From assembly GCF_002250115.1 (NCBI RefSeq), contig NZ_CP019985.1, positions 868,001 through 932,000 of the forward strand: a DNA stretch of 64,000 nucleotides. The letters run 5' to 3'. Positions 1-8,391 of the stretch are shown here, one piece after another. Made by a program: the position numbers and the translations under genes. Each line of letters begins with the position of its first letter. Position 1 is the stretch's first letter. Under the pieces are notes generated by a model that saw only the letters and a list, made by a program, of their open reading frames with translations, had not been told where the DNA came from and searched no databases. This DNA is from Shouchella clausii (GTDB lineage Bacteria > Bacillota > Bacilli > Bacillales > Bacillaceae_D).

Positions 1-185
1 AGCACCAATTCCTTGGCACAGTAGCGCTGGCTGTTTACATAAGTGAACAGCTGCAAACCGCTTTGTTCAAGGCGCCCTAGCCCAAAGTCAGCAACTTCAA
101 TAGTGTCCGCTTCTTGGTCCGTTAAGAGAAACCCTTGTTCTTCAAGGGCTTCTCGTGTTTTTTGCTTTGCTGTTTCCATATCCAC
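1..185 (-). CDS. D-lyxose/D-mannose isomerase, partial (left edge)
   Basis: Only the N-terminal ~60 residues lie in the window. They match, from memory, the start of the B. subtilis YdaE family, a cupin D-lyxose isomerase: the segments GLGRLEQSGLQLF and YVNSQRYCAKELVL correspond to GLG..GLQLFVYVN..RYCSKELVL. The family interconverts D-lyxose/D-xylulose and D-mannose/D-fructose in the cytoplasm. A GTG at 185 sits 9 nt behind AAGGGG and just after the IIC stop; an ATG at 179 is the alternative start. It is the last visible gene of the PTS operon, which suggests it supplies or removes a ketose handled by that PTS. The catalytic metal-site residues are outside the window, so activity cannot be judged. 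Confidence 0.8.
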   Translation of the reverse strand, partial: MDMETAKQKTREALEEQGFLLTDQEADTIEVADFGLGRLEQSGLQLFTYVNSQRYCAKELV

Positions 186-188
186 TGC

Positions 189-1274
189 TTACAACCCCTT
201 CGTCAAGCTGAAGTCGTCAAGGTCGACTTCCTCCTCTTCAGGTTCTTGTTCCATTGCCTCTTCCTCTTGTTTGACTGCCGGTTTCCACAATGACAACATC
301 GTACCGGTAATGAGACTGCCGATAGCAAGCGCCAACACAAAGTACCAAGGTTCAATCATCAGTGGTACAACAAACAAACCGCCATGTGGCACAGTGCTTC
401 CGACTCCCCATACCATCGAAAGCCCGCCGGCAATTGCTGAGCCAAATGAGCACGAAGCGACAACGCGGATCAAGTCCCGCGCAGCAATTGGGATAACCCC
501 TTCGGTAATCATACAAATGCCCATTGGCACGGCTGCTTTTAATGTTTCTTTTTCTGCTTTTGTATATTTGTATCTTGTAAATAGGAAAGATAGAGCAATA
601 CCGAAGACAGGCACCATGGAGCCAATGAATTTTACTGCTTCTGGTTCATAAATGCCTTCTACAAGCAGCCCATCGGCAAATAACGAGGCCGTTTTGTTGA
701 CAGGACCGCCGAAGTCAAAACTGGACATTGCGCCGAGGATCGTCCCCATAAAGAAGCGCGAACCACCTTCCATTGATTGCAACAGACCTAGCAGTGAGTT
801 TTGCATGCTGGCAATGGGCTGGCCAATGATTGTCAACATGAGCAAACCAGAGAAAGCGGTTGCAATTAAAGGAATAATCATGACAGGCATCAGACCAATC
901 ATACTCTTTGGCACTTTCACATACTTTTTGATCGCCAAAACGACATAACCTACTAAAAAGCCGCCGAGTATGCCGCCGATAAAACCGGCCTGGATTTCAT
1001 TGGCAATAAAGCCAATGACGAGGCCAGGGGCGAAAGTGGGGCGATCGGCAATCGACATGGCAATCGCTGCTGTAAACAGGGGAACGACGAGCGTCATGCC
1101 CCAACCGCCAATCTGGTTCAAGTAAAAGGGGATCGTTCCTTCATGGTTGGCGACATCAGCTCCTCCGAAGATTTGCCCTAAAGCAATGCACAAGCCGGCC
1201 GCAACAATCAGTGGGATCATATAGGAAATACCAGTCAACAAATGTTTTTTAATCGTCAAGCCGATTGATTTCAT
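189..1274 (-). CDS. PTS fructose-type EIIC permease
   Basis: This is an integral membrane sugar channel of the fructose-mannitol PTS family, 361 residues with about eight to ten hydrophobic segments. It carries the family motif FDFGGPVNKTA (about 186-196) and the substrate-site motif ITEGVIPIA (about 256-264). Unlike FruA it has no fused IIB; IIA and IIB are separate genes directly upstream. The last ~25 residues are very acidic (EEEAMEQEPEEEEVD). It follows IIB after 14 nt. The sugar cannot be read from the sequence; fructose or a related ketohexose is most likely given the aldolase and the ketose isomerase on either side. Confidence 0.9.
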   Translation of the reverse strand: MKSIGLTIKKHLLTGISYMIPLIVAAGLCIALGQIFGGADVANHEGTIPFYLNQIGGWGMTLVVPLFTAAIAMSIADRPTFAPGLVIGFIANEIQAGFIGGILGGFLVGYVVLAIKKYVKVPKSMIGLMPVMIIPLIATAFSGLLMLTIIGQPIASMQNSLLGLLQSMEGGSRFFMGTILGAMSSFDFGGPVNKTASLFADGLLVEGIYEPEAVKFIGSMVPVFGIALSFLFTRYKYTKAEKETLKAAVPMGICMITEGVIPIAARDLIRVVASCSFGSAIAGGLSMVWGVGSTVPHGGLFVVPLMIEPWYFVLALAIGSLITGTMLSLWKPAVKQEEEAMEQEPEEEEVDLDDFSLTKGL

Positions 1275-1288
1275 GTTGCTTCTCCCCT

Positions 1289-1606
1289 TTACACGTTTGC
1301 GTTCAATTCAGCTTCAATTTTCTTGATGAGCTGCTTTGGCGATTTGATGGCAATATGTGTCGGGATGCGGATAACTTTTTTCTCTTTGAAACGATCGCGC
1401 CCCGATATGCTAATGTCTGCTGCAATGATGACGACGTCCGCTTCCTTGATCTCGTTTGCTGTCAACTCATCTTCCGTGCCGATCGTCCCTTGTGTTTCAA
1501 TCTTTACTTCGTGCCCTGCTTCTTGTGCCGCTTTTACAAGCTTTTCTTTCGCTAAAAATGTATGGGCAATCCCTGCCGTACAAGCCGCAACACCAACAAT
1601 TTTCAT
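1289..1606 (-). CDS. PTS fructose-type EIIB phosphotransfer protein
   Basis: A 105-residue cytoplasmic IIB of the fructose class. The phosphoryl-accepting cysteine is Cys9 in the motif VAACTAGIAHTF. It receives phosphate from the IIA next door and passes it to the sugar bound by IIC. Its ATG overlaps the IIA stop (ATGA), which indicates translational coupling, and it has an AGGAGGGAG ribosome site. Length and motif are typical of a stand-alone IIB domain. Confidence 0.92.
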   Translation of the reverse strand: MKIVGVAACTAGIAHTFLAKEKLVKAAQEAGHEVKIETQGTIGTEDELTANEIKEADVVIIAADISISGRDRFKEKKVIRIPTHIAIKSPKQLIKKIEAELNANV

Positions 1607-2067
1607 GATTCTCCCTCCTGTTCATCAAATGCCTGTATAATGTCGTCTTTTGAGTTCGATTCAAGCAATGCGGCACACACTTCATCGCGGGCAAGCGCAC
1701 CAGCTACTTTGGCCAGAAGCTTTAAATGAAGATTGCCCTCATCTTCTTTGCGCACCGCAAACAAGATAATCGCCTGCACCGGTTTTCCGTCTAACGTTTC
1801 CCAACCAATTGGCTGTTTCGTCCGGCCGATGGCAATCGCTGTGTGGCGAACAGCATCCGACTTGCCATGGGGAATGGCGACCCCGCCGCCAATCCCCGTC
1901 ATGCCTTGAGCTTCCCGCTCATATACATCTTTTTCAAAGCCTTCTTTTGATTCGATGGCCCCATTCTCATCAAGCAATTCGATTAATTCTTTAATCGCGT
2001 CTTCTTTCGAGGTCGCGCTTAAATCAAGCTTGATCACATCTTTATGCAATAACTCCGCTAGCTTCAT
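1603..2067 (-). CDS. PTS fructose-type EIIA phosphotransfer protein
   Basis: A stand-alone IIA of the fructose/mannitol (PtsN-like) class. The active histidine is His67 in GGGVAIPHGKSD when numbered from the ATG at 2067. I chose that start because AAAGGGG lies about 10 nt upstream; an in-frame start at 2091 would overlap the aldolase end and lacks a ribosome site. It takes phosphate from HPr and gives it to IIB, with which it overlaps by 4 nt. The presence of IIA, IIB and IIC as separate genes is common in Gram-positive accessory PTS operons. Confidence 0.9.
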   Translation of the reverse strand: MKLAELLHKDVIKLDLSATSKEDAIKELIELLDENGAIESKEGFEKDVYEREAQGMTGIGGGVAIPHGKSDAVRHTAIAIGRTKQPIGWETLDGKPVQAIILFAVRKEDEGNLHLKLLAKVAGALARDEVCAALLESNSKDDIIQAFDEQEGES

Positions 2068-2083
2068 TGGCCTATTTCCCCTT

Positions 2084-2959
2084 TCACTCACTGAGCTTGT
2101 ACAACGGTGCTTTGCCTGTTGAACCGAAAAGCGCCATTTTTTTGCGCAACACTGCTTTCGCCGCTTCTCGGGCTTCAGGCATTAACACGTCCGGTTCAAA
2201 ATCGTGTGGTTTCTCTTGGAGCGTTTGGCGCAACTGGTTGAAAAAGGCGCGTTTCATATCGCTAGAGAGGTTGATTTTTGCTACTCCTAATTGTGTCGAT
2301 TGGCGGATGTCCTCATCTGGGTTATCCGAGCCGCCATGGAGGACTAATGGGATGCCTACTGACTCATTGATTTTCTCCAGCCGGTCCAGTTGGATTTTTG
2401 GCTTCATATGCTTTGGATAGAATCCATGAGATGTGCCAATCGCGACGGCAAGTGTGTCGCAGCCAGTACGTTCAACAAATTCCCGTGCTTCATCTGGTTC
2501 AGTGTAAAGAATTTGGTCTGCGCCTCCTTCAGAGCTGCCGTCATTGTTGCCGATTGTTCCTAGCTCGGCTTCTACGGAAATACCGACTGAGTGGGCTATT
2601 TCAACCGCTTGTTTCGTCAAGGCAATATTTTCTTCAAACGGCAAATGGGATGCATCCATCATCACCGATGTGTAGCCATTTTGGATCGCCTGGGCAATAT
2701 CAGCCAATGTCGCCCCATGGTCGAGGTGGATCACGATTGGCACGCGAGCACGGTGTGCTGCTTCTCTGGCGTAAGCGATAAACTCATTGCCTATAAGCGC
2801 CAACTCATTAGGATGGATTTGTAAAATTGCTGGCGATTTTTCTTCCTCTGCCGTCTCAATAATGGCGGATAGCAATTCGCTATTAGAAACATTGTAGGAG
2901 CCGACTGCAAATTTTTGTTCATATGCGACTTTAAGCAATTCTTTCATCGTGATAAGCAT
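2084..2959 (-). CDS. Class II ketose-(bis)phosphate aldolase
   Basis: A 291-residue zinc-dependent aldolase of the FbaA/GatY/KbaY family. Visible motifs are HLDHG (78-82; Asp80 catalytic and His81 a metal ligand in the family), EAELGTIG, the metal-binding GTSHGFYP and LVLHGGSD near residues 180 and 210. It splits a ketose phosphate into dihydroxyacetone phosphate and an aldehyde. It is the first gene after the operon regulator and sits upstream of IIA-IIB-IIC, so its substrate is probably the PTS product or its bisphosphate. No 1-phosphofructokinase is encoded in the operon. GGAGG lies 6-7 nt before the ATG. Confidence 0.88.
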   Translation of the reverse strand: MLITMKELLKVAYEQKFAVGSYNVSNSELLSAIIETAEEEKSPAILQIHPNELALIGNEFIAYAREAAHRARVPIVIHLDHGATLADIAQAIQNGYTSVMMDASHLPFEENIALTKQAVEIAHSVGISVEAELGTIGNNDGSSEGGADQILYTEPDEAREFVERTGCDTLAVAIGTSHGFYPKHMKPKIQLDRLEKINESVGIPLVLHGGSDNPDEDIRQSTQLGVAKINLSSDMKRAFFNQLRQTLQEKPHDFEPDVLMPEAREAAKAVLRKKMALFGSTGKAPLYKLSE

Positions 2960-2980
2960 ATAGTTTCCTCCAAGTTAAGG

Positions 2981-4807
2981 TTATAATGACAAACTATTCC
3001 GAAATCCTTGGTACGACTTCATGTCTTGAAGACGTGCCGTTTTACTAAGTTGATAAATTTCGCGAAAGATTGATTCGTACAACACGGTGTCCCGTTCACT
3101 CACCAACAGCAAGAACGCCATTTGGACTGTCCGCTCCCCCCATTGGACGGCACGGCTGTTCATGCCAACAAAAATTTTTGTTTCCGGGGCATCAATTGAA
3201 ATAAGCGGATGGGGCACAGCCATGCGGTTGCCAATGTCTGTAGCAGACAATTGCTCTCTCGATTCAATCGATGGCAAGTACACTTCGGCTCCTGCCTTTT
3301 TCACAAGCAAGCGCAGCAGCTCTTCTTTTGTCTGCCCATTTAAACGGAAAAAGCAATCTTCGGTAACGCGTGCCTGCAAAATCCCGTAAGTTAAGCATTC
3401 CTTAATGCGGGCAATATCTTCTTTTGTGATGAAATCGCCTTCAATATACAATGTCTTATGCTGTGTCTTGAGCTCCTTGGACGTTGTCAGTACAAACGCG
3501 GCATCGCGGGGCACTGCAGAAGGAGCATAAGGAATATAAATTTCCTGAATCGACACTTGCGGATACGCTTGTTCAACTTTTTGTTTCATTAGTGTGGTCA
3601 TAGCCAAACTTTTTGTGCTAATTAAAGGAACACGGATTGGCTTTCGTTCCATTCGGTCAATTGCCGCCTGCAAATGAAGAGCTAAGTAGCTTACTTCCGC
3701 TTCAGGAACGGAAATAGACAACTTTTCTCCTAGTTCCTCAGCAAAGACAACCGCCATCTGAAACGCATGAATGTATTGGGCTTTAATCATCGATAACGAT
3801 GGAGCTTCGATTTCATATTGGTCTTGTAATACGGACAACATATTTTGCAAATGCAACGTTAAATGCCTTAGCAGCTTTTGGTCGCCTATTAAATCGACGC
3901 CGTACTGCTTCTCGAGTAACGACAACCCTGCTAAGCAGGCCGCCTGTAGCCGTTCAGAAGCGGCTGCGTTGCCGTTTTTTTGGATCGGAAGCAACTTGAA
4001 GGCGATGCAATTAGAAGCAAGATAAGCAAGTTCCCCATCGGGGCAACATGGCCAACCAATCGCATTCGCTATTTGTTCAGCCAGTTTCCAGTTTGCTCCT
4101 GCTTGCGCGCTCTTGTTTGTGCTTAATTCATGCGTTTTTCCGCGGTGCACAGCGACAAGCACTACAGCCAATAACTTTGCCCAGACACTGGCCGACACAT
4201 AGATGCTATTTGCATCTAAAACATCGCTTAACTTTTTGCCTATATCGGCAATGCTTTGCGGCGTATGCCATCCTGAAAAGGCCGTTGTCATTTGTGAAAT
4301 TGCTTCTTGCTTTGCAGCAAATTCATTGTTGAACAAACTTGTCAACAACATCCGTTTATCTTGCTCGTTCCCAAGCAAGCGAATTCCACAAAAAGGCTTT
4401 GTTTCAAACATGGCTTTTCGGTCATACTGCTTCAGCCATTCCGACATCCGCATCACATCACTATGGATCGTTTGCGGGGAGACGAAATGGGTTTCCGCAA
4501 ACTTGTCATAGCTCATCCATCCATTTGCATCAAGCAATTCTTTGACAAGCTGAAAAGCCCGTTTATGGTAATCTAAATCTAAATGAGAGCGCTTGTTAAA
4601 CTGCGTTAATGTCCCTCTCAATTTATATCCAAGGCGGTTGTTGGAAACAATTTCTGCATTGATTAAATAGTCTTCATTCAAAATGCGAATGTCATTGCGA
4701 ATCGTCTGGTCGCTTACGCCTAGCTGTTCGCCTAGCTCCCGGCCTGACAAAAAACGCCCCTCCTTTTCTTTTAATAATTGGAGCAGTCTGGCATGCCGTT
4801 TCTTCAA
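2981..4807 (-). CDS. PRD-containing BglG/MtlR-type transcriptional regulator
   Basis: A ~608-residue multidomain PTS-controlled regulator. It has an N-terminal HTH (about 5-60), a second HTH-like segment (about 75-130), two PTS-regulation domains (about 185-395, with histidines in LTLHLQN and LALHLQA), an EIIB-like linker and a C-terminal EIIA-like domain (about 465-608, MAVPHPL histidine). Such proteins activate a neighbouring PTS operon when phosphorylated or dephosphorylated by PTS components. I place the start at the TTG at 4807, 8 nt after AGGAGG; the GTG at 4816 overlaps that site. It begins the minus-strand operon, only 21 nt ahead of the aldolase. A cre-like box and two palindromes lie upstream. 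Confidence 0.88.
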   Translation of the reverse strand: MKKRHARLLQLLKEKEGRFLSGRELGEQLGVSDQTIRNDIRILNEDYLINAEIVSNNRLGYKLRGTLTQFNKRSHLDLDYHKRAFQLVKELLDANGWMSYDKFAETHFVSPQTIHSDVMRMSEWLKQYDRKAMFETKPFCGIRLLGNEQDKRMLLTSLFNNEFAAKQEAISQMTTAFSGWHTPQSIADIGKKLSDVLDANSIYVSASVWAKLLAVVLVAVHRGKTHELSTNKSAQAGANWKLAEQIANAIGWPCCPDGELAYLASNCIAFKLLPIQKNGNAAASERLQAACLAGLSLLEKQYGVDLIGDQKLLRHLTLHLQNMLSVLQDQYEIEAPSLSMIKAQYIHAFQMAVVFAEELGEKLSISVPEAEVSYLALHLQAAIDRMERKPIRVPLISTKSLAMTTLMKQKVEQAYPQVSIQEIYIPYAPSAVPRDAAFVLTTSKELKTQHKTLYIEGDFITKEDIARIKECLTYGILQARVTEDCFFRLNGQTKEELLRLLVKKAGAEVYLPSIESREQLSATDIGNRMAVPHPLISIDAPETKIFVGMNSRAVQWGERTVQMAFLLLVSERDTVLYESIFREIYQLSKTARLQDMKSYQGFRNSLSL

Positions 4808-4868
4808 TGCGACCACCTCCTAATTCTCACTATAGTTGGGCTCGCCTTCTCCTGCTAGGCTATCCTAT

Positions 4869-4886
4869 TTCCTAAATGGTTAGGAA
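4869..4886. promoter_or_regulatory. Inverted repeat TTCCTAA-n4-TTAGGAA, candidate operator
   Basis: A perfect 7-bp inverted repeat with a 4-bp spacer lies about 60 bp upstream of the PTS regulator start, adjacent to a cre-like box. Position and symmetry fit a regulator binding site, for example for autoregulation. No promoter hexamers are clear enough to fix its role. Confidence 0.4.
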
Positions 4887-4899
4887 GTAAGCGCTGTCA
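4885..4899 (+). promoter_or_regulatory. cre-like CcpA box
   Basis: AAGTAAGCGCTGTCA matches the cre consensus WTGNAANCGNWNNCW at all fixed positions but one (A for T at position 2). It lies ~80 bp upstream of the PTS regulator, so the whole operon may be under catabolite control. Confidence 0.55.
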
Positions 4900-4924
4900 T
4901 AAAAGGAGATGATAAGAATAACCT

Positions 4925-4938
4925 ATAAATCGATTTAT
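4925..4938. promoter_or_regulatory. 14-bp perfect palindrome ATAAATCGATTTAT
   Basis: A perfect AT-rich palindrome ~120 bp upstream of the PTS regulator. A related core, CGATTTAAATCG, appears at 11355-11366 in the uronate cluster. It may be an operator; chance cannot be excluded. Confidence 0.3.
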
Positions 4939-4954
4939 CTCCATGTTTATTTTA

Positions 4955-5038
4955 TCATGGTTGATTCAGCTTCTTTTCTAGTAATTTCATCCATTCTTCT
5001 AATGAAATTTGCCCCCACTCAAATTTAGACGCCCTCAT
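4955..5038 (-). CDS. Possible 27-residue peptide, unrecognised
   Basis: A short open frame encodes a mixed-charge peptide ending LEEWMKLLEKKLNQP; its second half could form an amphipathic helix. AGAGGAAA lies about 13 nt before the ATG, a rather long spacing. I recognise no family. It could be a small protein, the 3' remnant of a decayed gene, or chance. It lies on the same strand as, and between, uxaB and the PTS regulator. Confidence 0.25.
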   Translation of the reverse strand: MRASKFEWGQISLEEWMKLLEKKLNQP

Positions 5039-5182
5039 ATAGCTGGTTCATTTTCCTCTTGAGCAGCAGAAGAGCGTCATTTTATGGATGAAAAAGAAGA
5101 GTAGGCTACTACTTGGTTACCCTGCTTTTTTAAAGAATACTTGTAAGGAACCACATAAGACAATCGATGCAACAGGCATAAC

Positions 5183-5225
5183 AAAACCGCCCCTCTCTAA
5201 CCAAGCTGGAGAAAGGGACGGTTTT
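5183..5225 (-). terminator. Rho-independent terminator of the uronate operon
   Basis: An inverted repeat of about 16 bp (AAAACCGTCCCTTTCTCC pairing with GAGAGGGGCGGTTTT, minor mismatches) ends in TTTT on the minus strand, 10 nt after the uxaB stop. Confidence 0.85.
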
Positions 5226-5234
5226 ACTTACTAC

Positions 5235-6764
5235 TTAAACTTTATTTCCCATTAACGATCGTAATGCAGCTTTCATCCCATGCTCTAATATACTCTGCAC
5301 ATGGAATGTAACTGTTTCCGTCAATTGTGTGACAGCGGTTAAATCGGTCTCCCAAAGCTGCTGATTGCTAAGAAACGCATGAATTGTACGCTGTAAATCC
5401 TCCCCATTATCATCGGAAAGAATTTGAATGGAACGAAGCGTTTTTTCATTCTCTCTAATCGGATACACAGTATCCCCACGTTTGCCAAACCATACATGGT
5501 CCTTCACATGATCAGGACGATAAAAGACGTATAAAGCGGCTAGTGAAAAGGTTAAAGCTGCTGGAAGGGCCTTCTTTTCTCTCACTGCTTCGAGAAAAGA
5601 AGGCAGTATCCTAGTCTTCCATTTAAAGATGGAGTTCAGTGAAATGTCTAATAGATGATGCTGATTAAATGGATTGCTAAACCTTTCCAATGTAGCGTCT
5701 GCAAAGCGGATCTTTTCCTCTTCATTGATATGAAGCAAAGGCAAAATTTCTTCGTAAACCCCTGTTCGGATAAATTGCTGGAGTTCCTCATCCTCCATTG
5801 CTTCCTTAACGGTATCCAGGCCAGATAGATACGCCGCCGCAAACATCATGGTGTGGGCGCCATTAAGAATTCGCACCTTCAGCTCTCGAAATGGAGCTAC
5901 AGGCTTCCAATGGACGTTTAATCCAGCCTTCTCGAAAGGCAACTGTGCCGCTATTTCCGGTTTGGCTTCGATCGCGAATAAATGAAACGGTTCACAGGTG
6001 GTTAAAAGAGTATCCTCATAGCCTAGCTCTTGATTAAACTGCTCAATCCCTTCCCTAGGAAAGCCTGTGACAATACGGTCTACAAGCGTATTGCAGAACT
6101 GGTTATGCTGGTCGACCCAGTCTATAAAGGATTGAGGGAAGCCCCATTCCGTTGCCAGCCTAATAACAATTTCCTTTAGCAGTTGCCCGTTGTTGTCCAA
6201 TAGCTCACAAGGAAATAGGATCATGCCCGCTTCCTTCGCACCTTGGAACGTTTGAAAGCGGTGATAGAGATAAGCGGCCACTTTTCCTGGAAAAGACAGG
6301 GGAGAACGCTCCATGGCGTACTCCTCTTGCAAATACGTCAATCCAGCTTCAGTGGTGTTGGAGAACATAAAACGAACGTCTATGTTTTCTGCTACCTCAA
6401 GAACCTTTTGCCAATCTGTGTAAGGGTTAATCCCCCTGCTGATCGACGTCACAATCTCCCTTTCATCCACCTCTGTTCCATTCAACATTCCCCGCTGCGC
6501 CAACGTATACAACCCGTCCTGTGCGTTTAATTTAGGCACCACTTTACCGTGTGGAGTCGGCTGTATCGCTACAATCGAGCCATTAAACAAGCCCTTTTTA
6601 TTCAACGTATGAATCATCCAATCGACAAAGCCGCGCAAAAAATTCCCCTCGCCAAACTGGATGATACGCTCCGGCAAATGCGCGTTGCAAGCTTCGTTTG
6701 CGTCCTGTAGGAGCTGCTTTTTAGCTTGATTGTGAGCTATTAATTTTTTTGATAATTGTTCCAT
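5235..6764 (-). CDS. uxaB: Tagaturonate reductase (altronate oxidoreductase)
   Basis: A 509-residue member of the mannitol dehydrogenase/UxaB family. It reduces D-tagaturonate to D-altronate with NADH in the cytoplasm. The N-terminal IIQFGEGNFLRGFVDWMI stretch is the dinucleotide-binding start typical of UxaB, and KVRILNGAHT in the middle contains the family catalytic lysine region. Length is close to the usual ~480-510. It follows uxaA by 29 nt with an AAAAGGGG ribosome site and is the last gene before the terminator. Together with uxaA and the LgoD-like dehydrogenase upstream it forms a route from L-galactonate or galacturonate to 2-keto-3-deoxygluconate. Uronate isomerase, KDG kinase and KDPG aldolase are not in this window. 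Confidence 0.93.
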   Translation of the reverse strand: MEQLSKKLIAHNQAKKQLLQDANEACNAHLPERIIQFGEGNFLRGFVDWMIHTLNKKGLFNGSIVAIQPTPHGKVVPKLNAQDGLYTLAQRGMLNGTEVDEREIVTSISRGINPYTDWQKVLEVAENIDVRFMFSNTTEAGLTYLQEEYAMERSPLSFPGKVAAYLYHRFQTFQGAKEAGMILFPCELLDNNGQLLKEIVIRLATEWGFPQSFIDWVDQHNQFCNTLVDRIVTGFPREGIEQFNQELGYEDTLLTTCEPFHLFAIEAKPEIAAQLPFEKAGLNVHWKPVAPFRELKVRILNGAHTMMFAAAYLSGLDTVKEAMEDEELQQFIRTGVYEEILPLLHINEEEKIRFADATLERFSNPFNQHHLLDISLNSIFKWKTRILPSFLEAVREKKALPAALTFSLAALYVFYRPDHVKDHVWFGKRGDTVYPIRENEKTLRSIQILSDDNGEDLQRTIHAFLSNQQLWETDLTAVTQLTETVTFHVQSILEHGMKAALRSLMGNKV

Positions 6765-6793
6765 TTAGAGGTCCCCTTTTTATTTGATGAGCG

Positions 6794-8287
6794 TTAAAGG
6801 GTCACGCCATCCTTAAAAATAGCGATCTCTTTAAAACCGTACTGCTCATTTTTTGTCTTCTTTTCTCCCGAAGCGACCTGAAGCAAATAGGTGAAAAAGT
6901 CCTCTTTGACATCGTCCATGCTGCTGCCTTGAATGAGCTGTCCGGCGTTATAATCAATCCAGTTCTTCTTCTTTTCAAATAGAGCCGTATTGGTTGAGAT
7001 TTTAACCGTTGGCACAGGCCCGCCAAACGGGGTTCCCCTTCCTGTTGTGAACAGCACGATATGGGCACCAGCTGCAGCAAGGTTTGTGACAGATACTAAG
7101 TCGTTTCCTGGCCCTTGTACGATGTTCAGCCCCTGCTTTGTAACCTTAGAACCATAAGGGAGGACGTCGACGACAGGGGCAAATCCACCTTTTTGGACAC
7201 AACCAAGTGACTTTTCCTCCAGTGTTGTAATGCCTCCTTTTTTATTGCCTGGAGATGGATTTTCGTAGACCGGCTGGTTGTACTTAAGGAAATACTCTTT
7301 GAAACCATTTACCACATCGACTAAATCGTTAAATACCTTTTTATCCGTAACCCGCTCCAGCAGAATCGTCTCTGCGCCAAACATTTCAGGCACTTCCGTC
7401 AAAATCGTTGTCCCTCCTGCGGAGATAAGCATATCGGAAAACGCTCCGACCATCGGATTCGCTGTAATTCCTGAAAATCCGTCAGATCCTCCGCATTTTA
7501 AACCAACTTTTAACTTTGATAGAGGAATAGGCTCTTTTTTAAATGTTTTTGCGTAACTGACCAGACTCCCAAGTAAATCCAGCCCTTCCTCAAGTTCGTC
7601 CTCGACGTCTTGGACAGCGAGAAACTTTACTCGTTCTTCATCGATTTCCGAGAGGGCCTGTTTAAACGATTCTATAAAGTTGTTTTCACACCCTAGACCT
7701 AATACGAGAACCGCTGCAGCGTTAGGATGCTCTACGAGTCTTCCTAATATTTTTTGAGTGTTATGCAAATCATCGCCTAGTTGGGAGCAGCCAAGGGGAT
7801 GGGGAAAATGATAGATGCCATCGATCCCTTCCTCTTGAAATGCCTCATTTCCCATTTTCGCGAGAATCTCTGCCGTTTTATTTATACAGCCTACGGTATT
7901 GATAATCCATATTTCATTACGAATGCCCGCTTCCCCGTTTTTGCGCCAGTACCCATCAAAAGTGGTTGCGGATTCCCGAACATGAAACGGCTGTGATTTA
8001 TGTTGATACTGATATTCGAGCGTTCCTGATAGCTTCGTTACAACATTATCGGTGTGTACCCAATCGCCTTTTTGAATTGGCTTGCTTGCTTTGCCAATAG
8101 GGAATCCGTATTTTACGATGTCTTCTCCTACAGCGATGTCTCTGATTGCAATTTTGTGCCCAGAAGGAACGTCTCTGGATAAAGGAATATGCTCTTCTTT
8201 AAACTGGATACGTTGATCTTTTTGCAAGTCTTTTAAACTGACGATGACATTGTCTGTCGGGTGAACTTGAAAAAAAGCGTTAGACAA
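6794..8287 (-). CDS. uxaA: Altronate dehydratase
   Basis: About 497 residues with the two-part UxaA layout: an N-terminal SAF-like domain (about 1-95) and a large C-terminal dehydratase domain (GCSQLGDD, LGLGCENN, LKCGGSDGFSG, GRGTPFGGPVPT). It dehydrates D-altronate to 2-keto-3-deoxy-D-gluconate and is iron-dependent in characterised members. I use the TTG at 8287, 8 nt behind AAGGAGG; the TTG at 8293 would be only 2 nt from it. It lies between dctM and uxaB on the same strand, so it is in the TRAP/uronate operon. Confidence 0.93.
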   Translation of the reverse strand: MSNAFFQVHPTDNVIVSLKDLQKDQRIQFKEEHIPLSRDVPSGHKIAIRDIAVGEDIVKYGFPIGKASKPIQKGDWVHTDNVVTKLSGTLEYQYQHKSQPFHVRESATTFDGYWRKNGEAGIRNEIWIINTVGCINKTAEILAKMGNEAFQEEGIDGIYHFPHPLGCSQLGDDLHNTQKILGRLVEHPNAAAVLVLGLGCENNFIESFKQALSEIDEERVKFLAVQDVEDELEEGLDLLGSLVSYAKTFKKEPIPLSKLKVGLKCGGSDGFSGITANPMVGAFSDMLISAGGTTILTEVPEMFGAETILLERVTDKKVFNDLVDVVNGFKEYFLKYNQPVYENPSPGNKKGGITTLEEKSLGCVQKGGFAPVVDVLPYGSKVTKQGLNIVQGPGNDLVSVTNLAAAGAHIVLFTTGRGTPFGGPVPTVKISTNTALFEKKKNWIDYNAGQLIQGSSMDDVKEDFFTYLLQVASGEKKTKNEQYGFKEIAIFKDGVTL

Positions 8288-8391
8288 AATCAAAACCTCC
8301 TTATTTGTTAAACACGGATTTAATCTACCTCACAGTGTCCAGTTGTCGCTGAATACTGTTAGAGTGGATGGCTTCATCGATCCTTATTTAA

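Larger units (their letters stand above)
4808..5234. other. Intergenic region between PTS regulator and uxaB
   Basis: About 430 bp without an established gene. It holds the promoter side of the PTS operon (regulator ribosome site, a 7+7 bp inverted repeat, a cre-like box and a 14-bp palindrome), a possible 27-codon reading frame on the minus strand, and the uxaB terminator at the right end. Confidence 0.7.

Noticed and set aside
43-651. Plus-strand open frame of 202 codons
   Set aside because: It lies opposite the isomerase and EIIC genes, has no ribosome site and encodes a low-complexity Ser/Thr/Pro-rich product; it is an antisense shadow.
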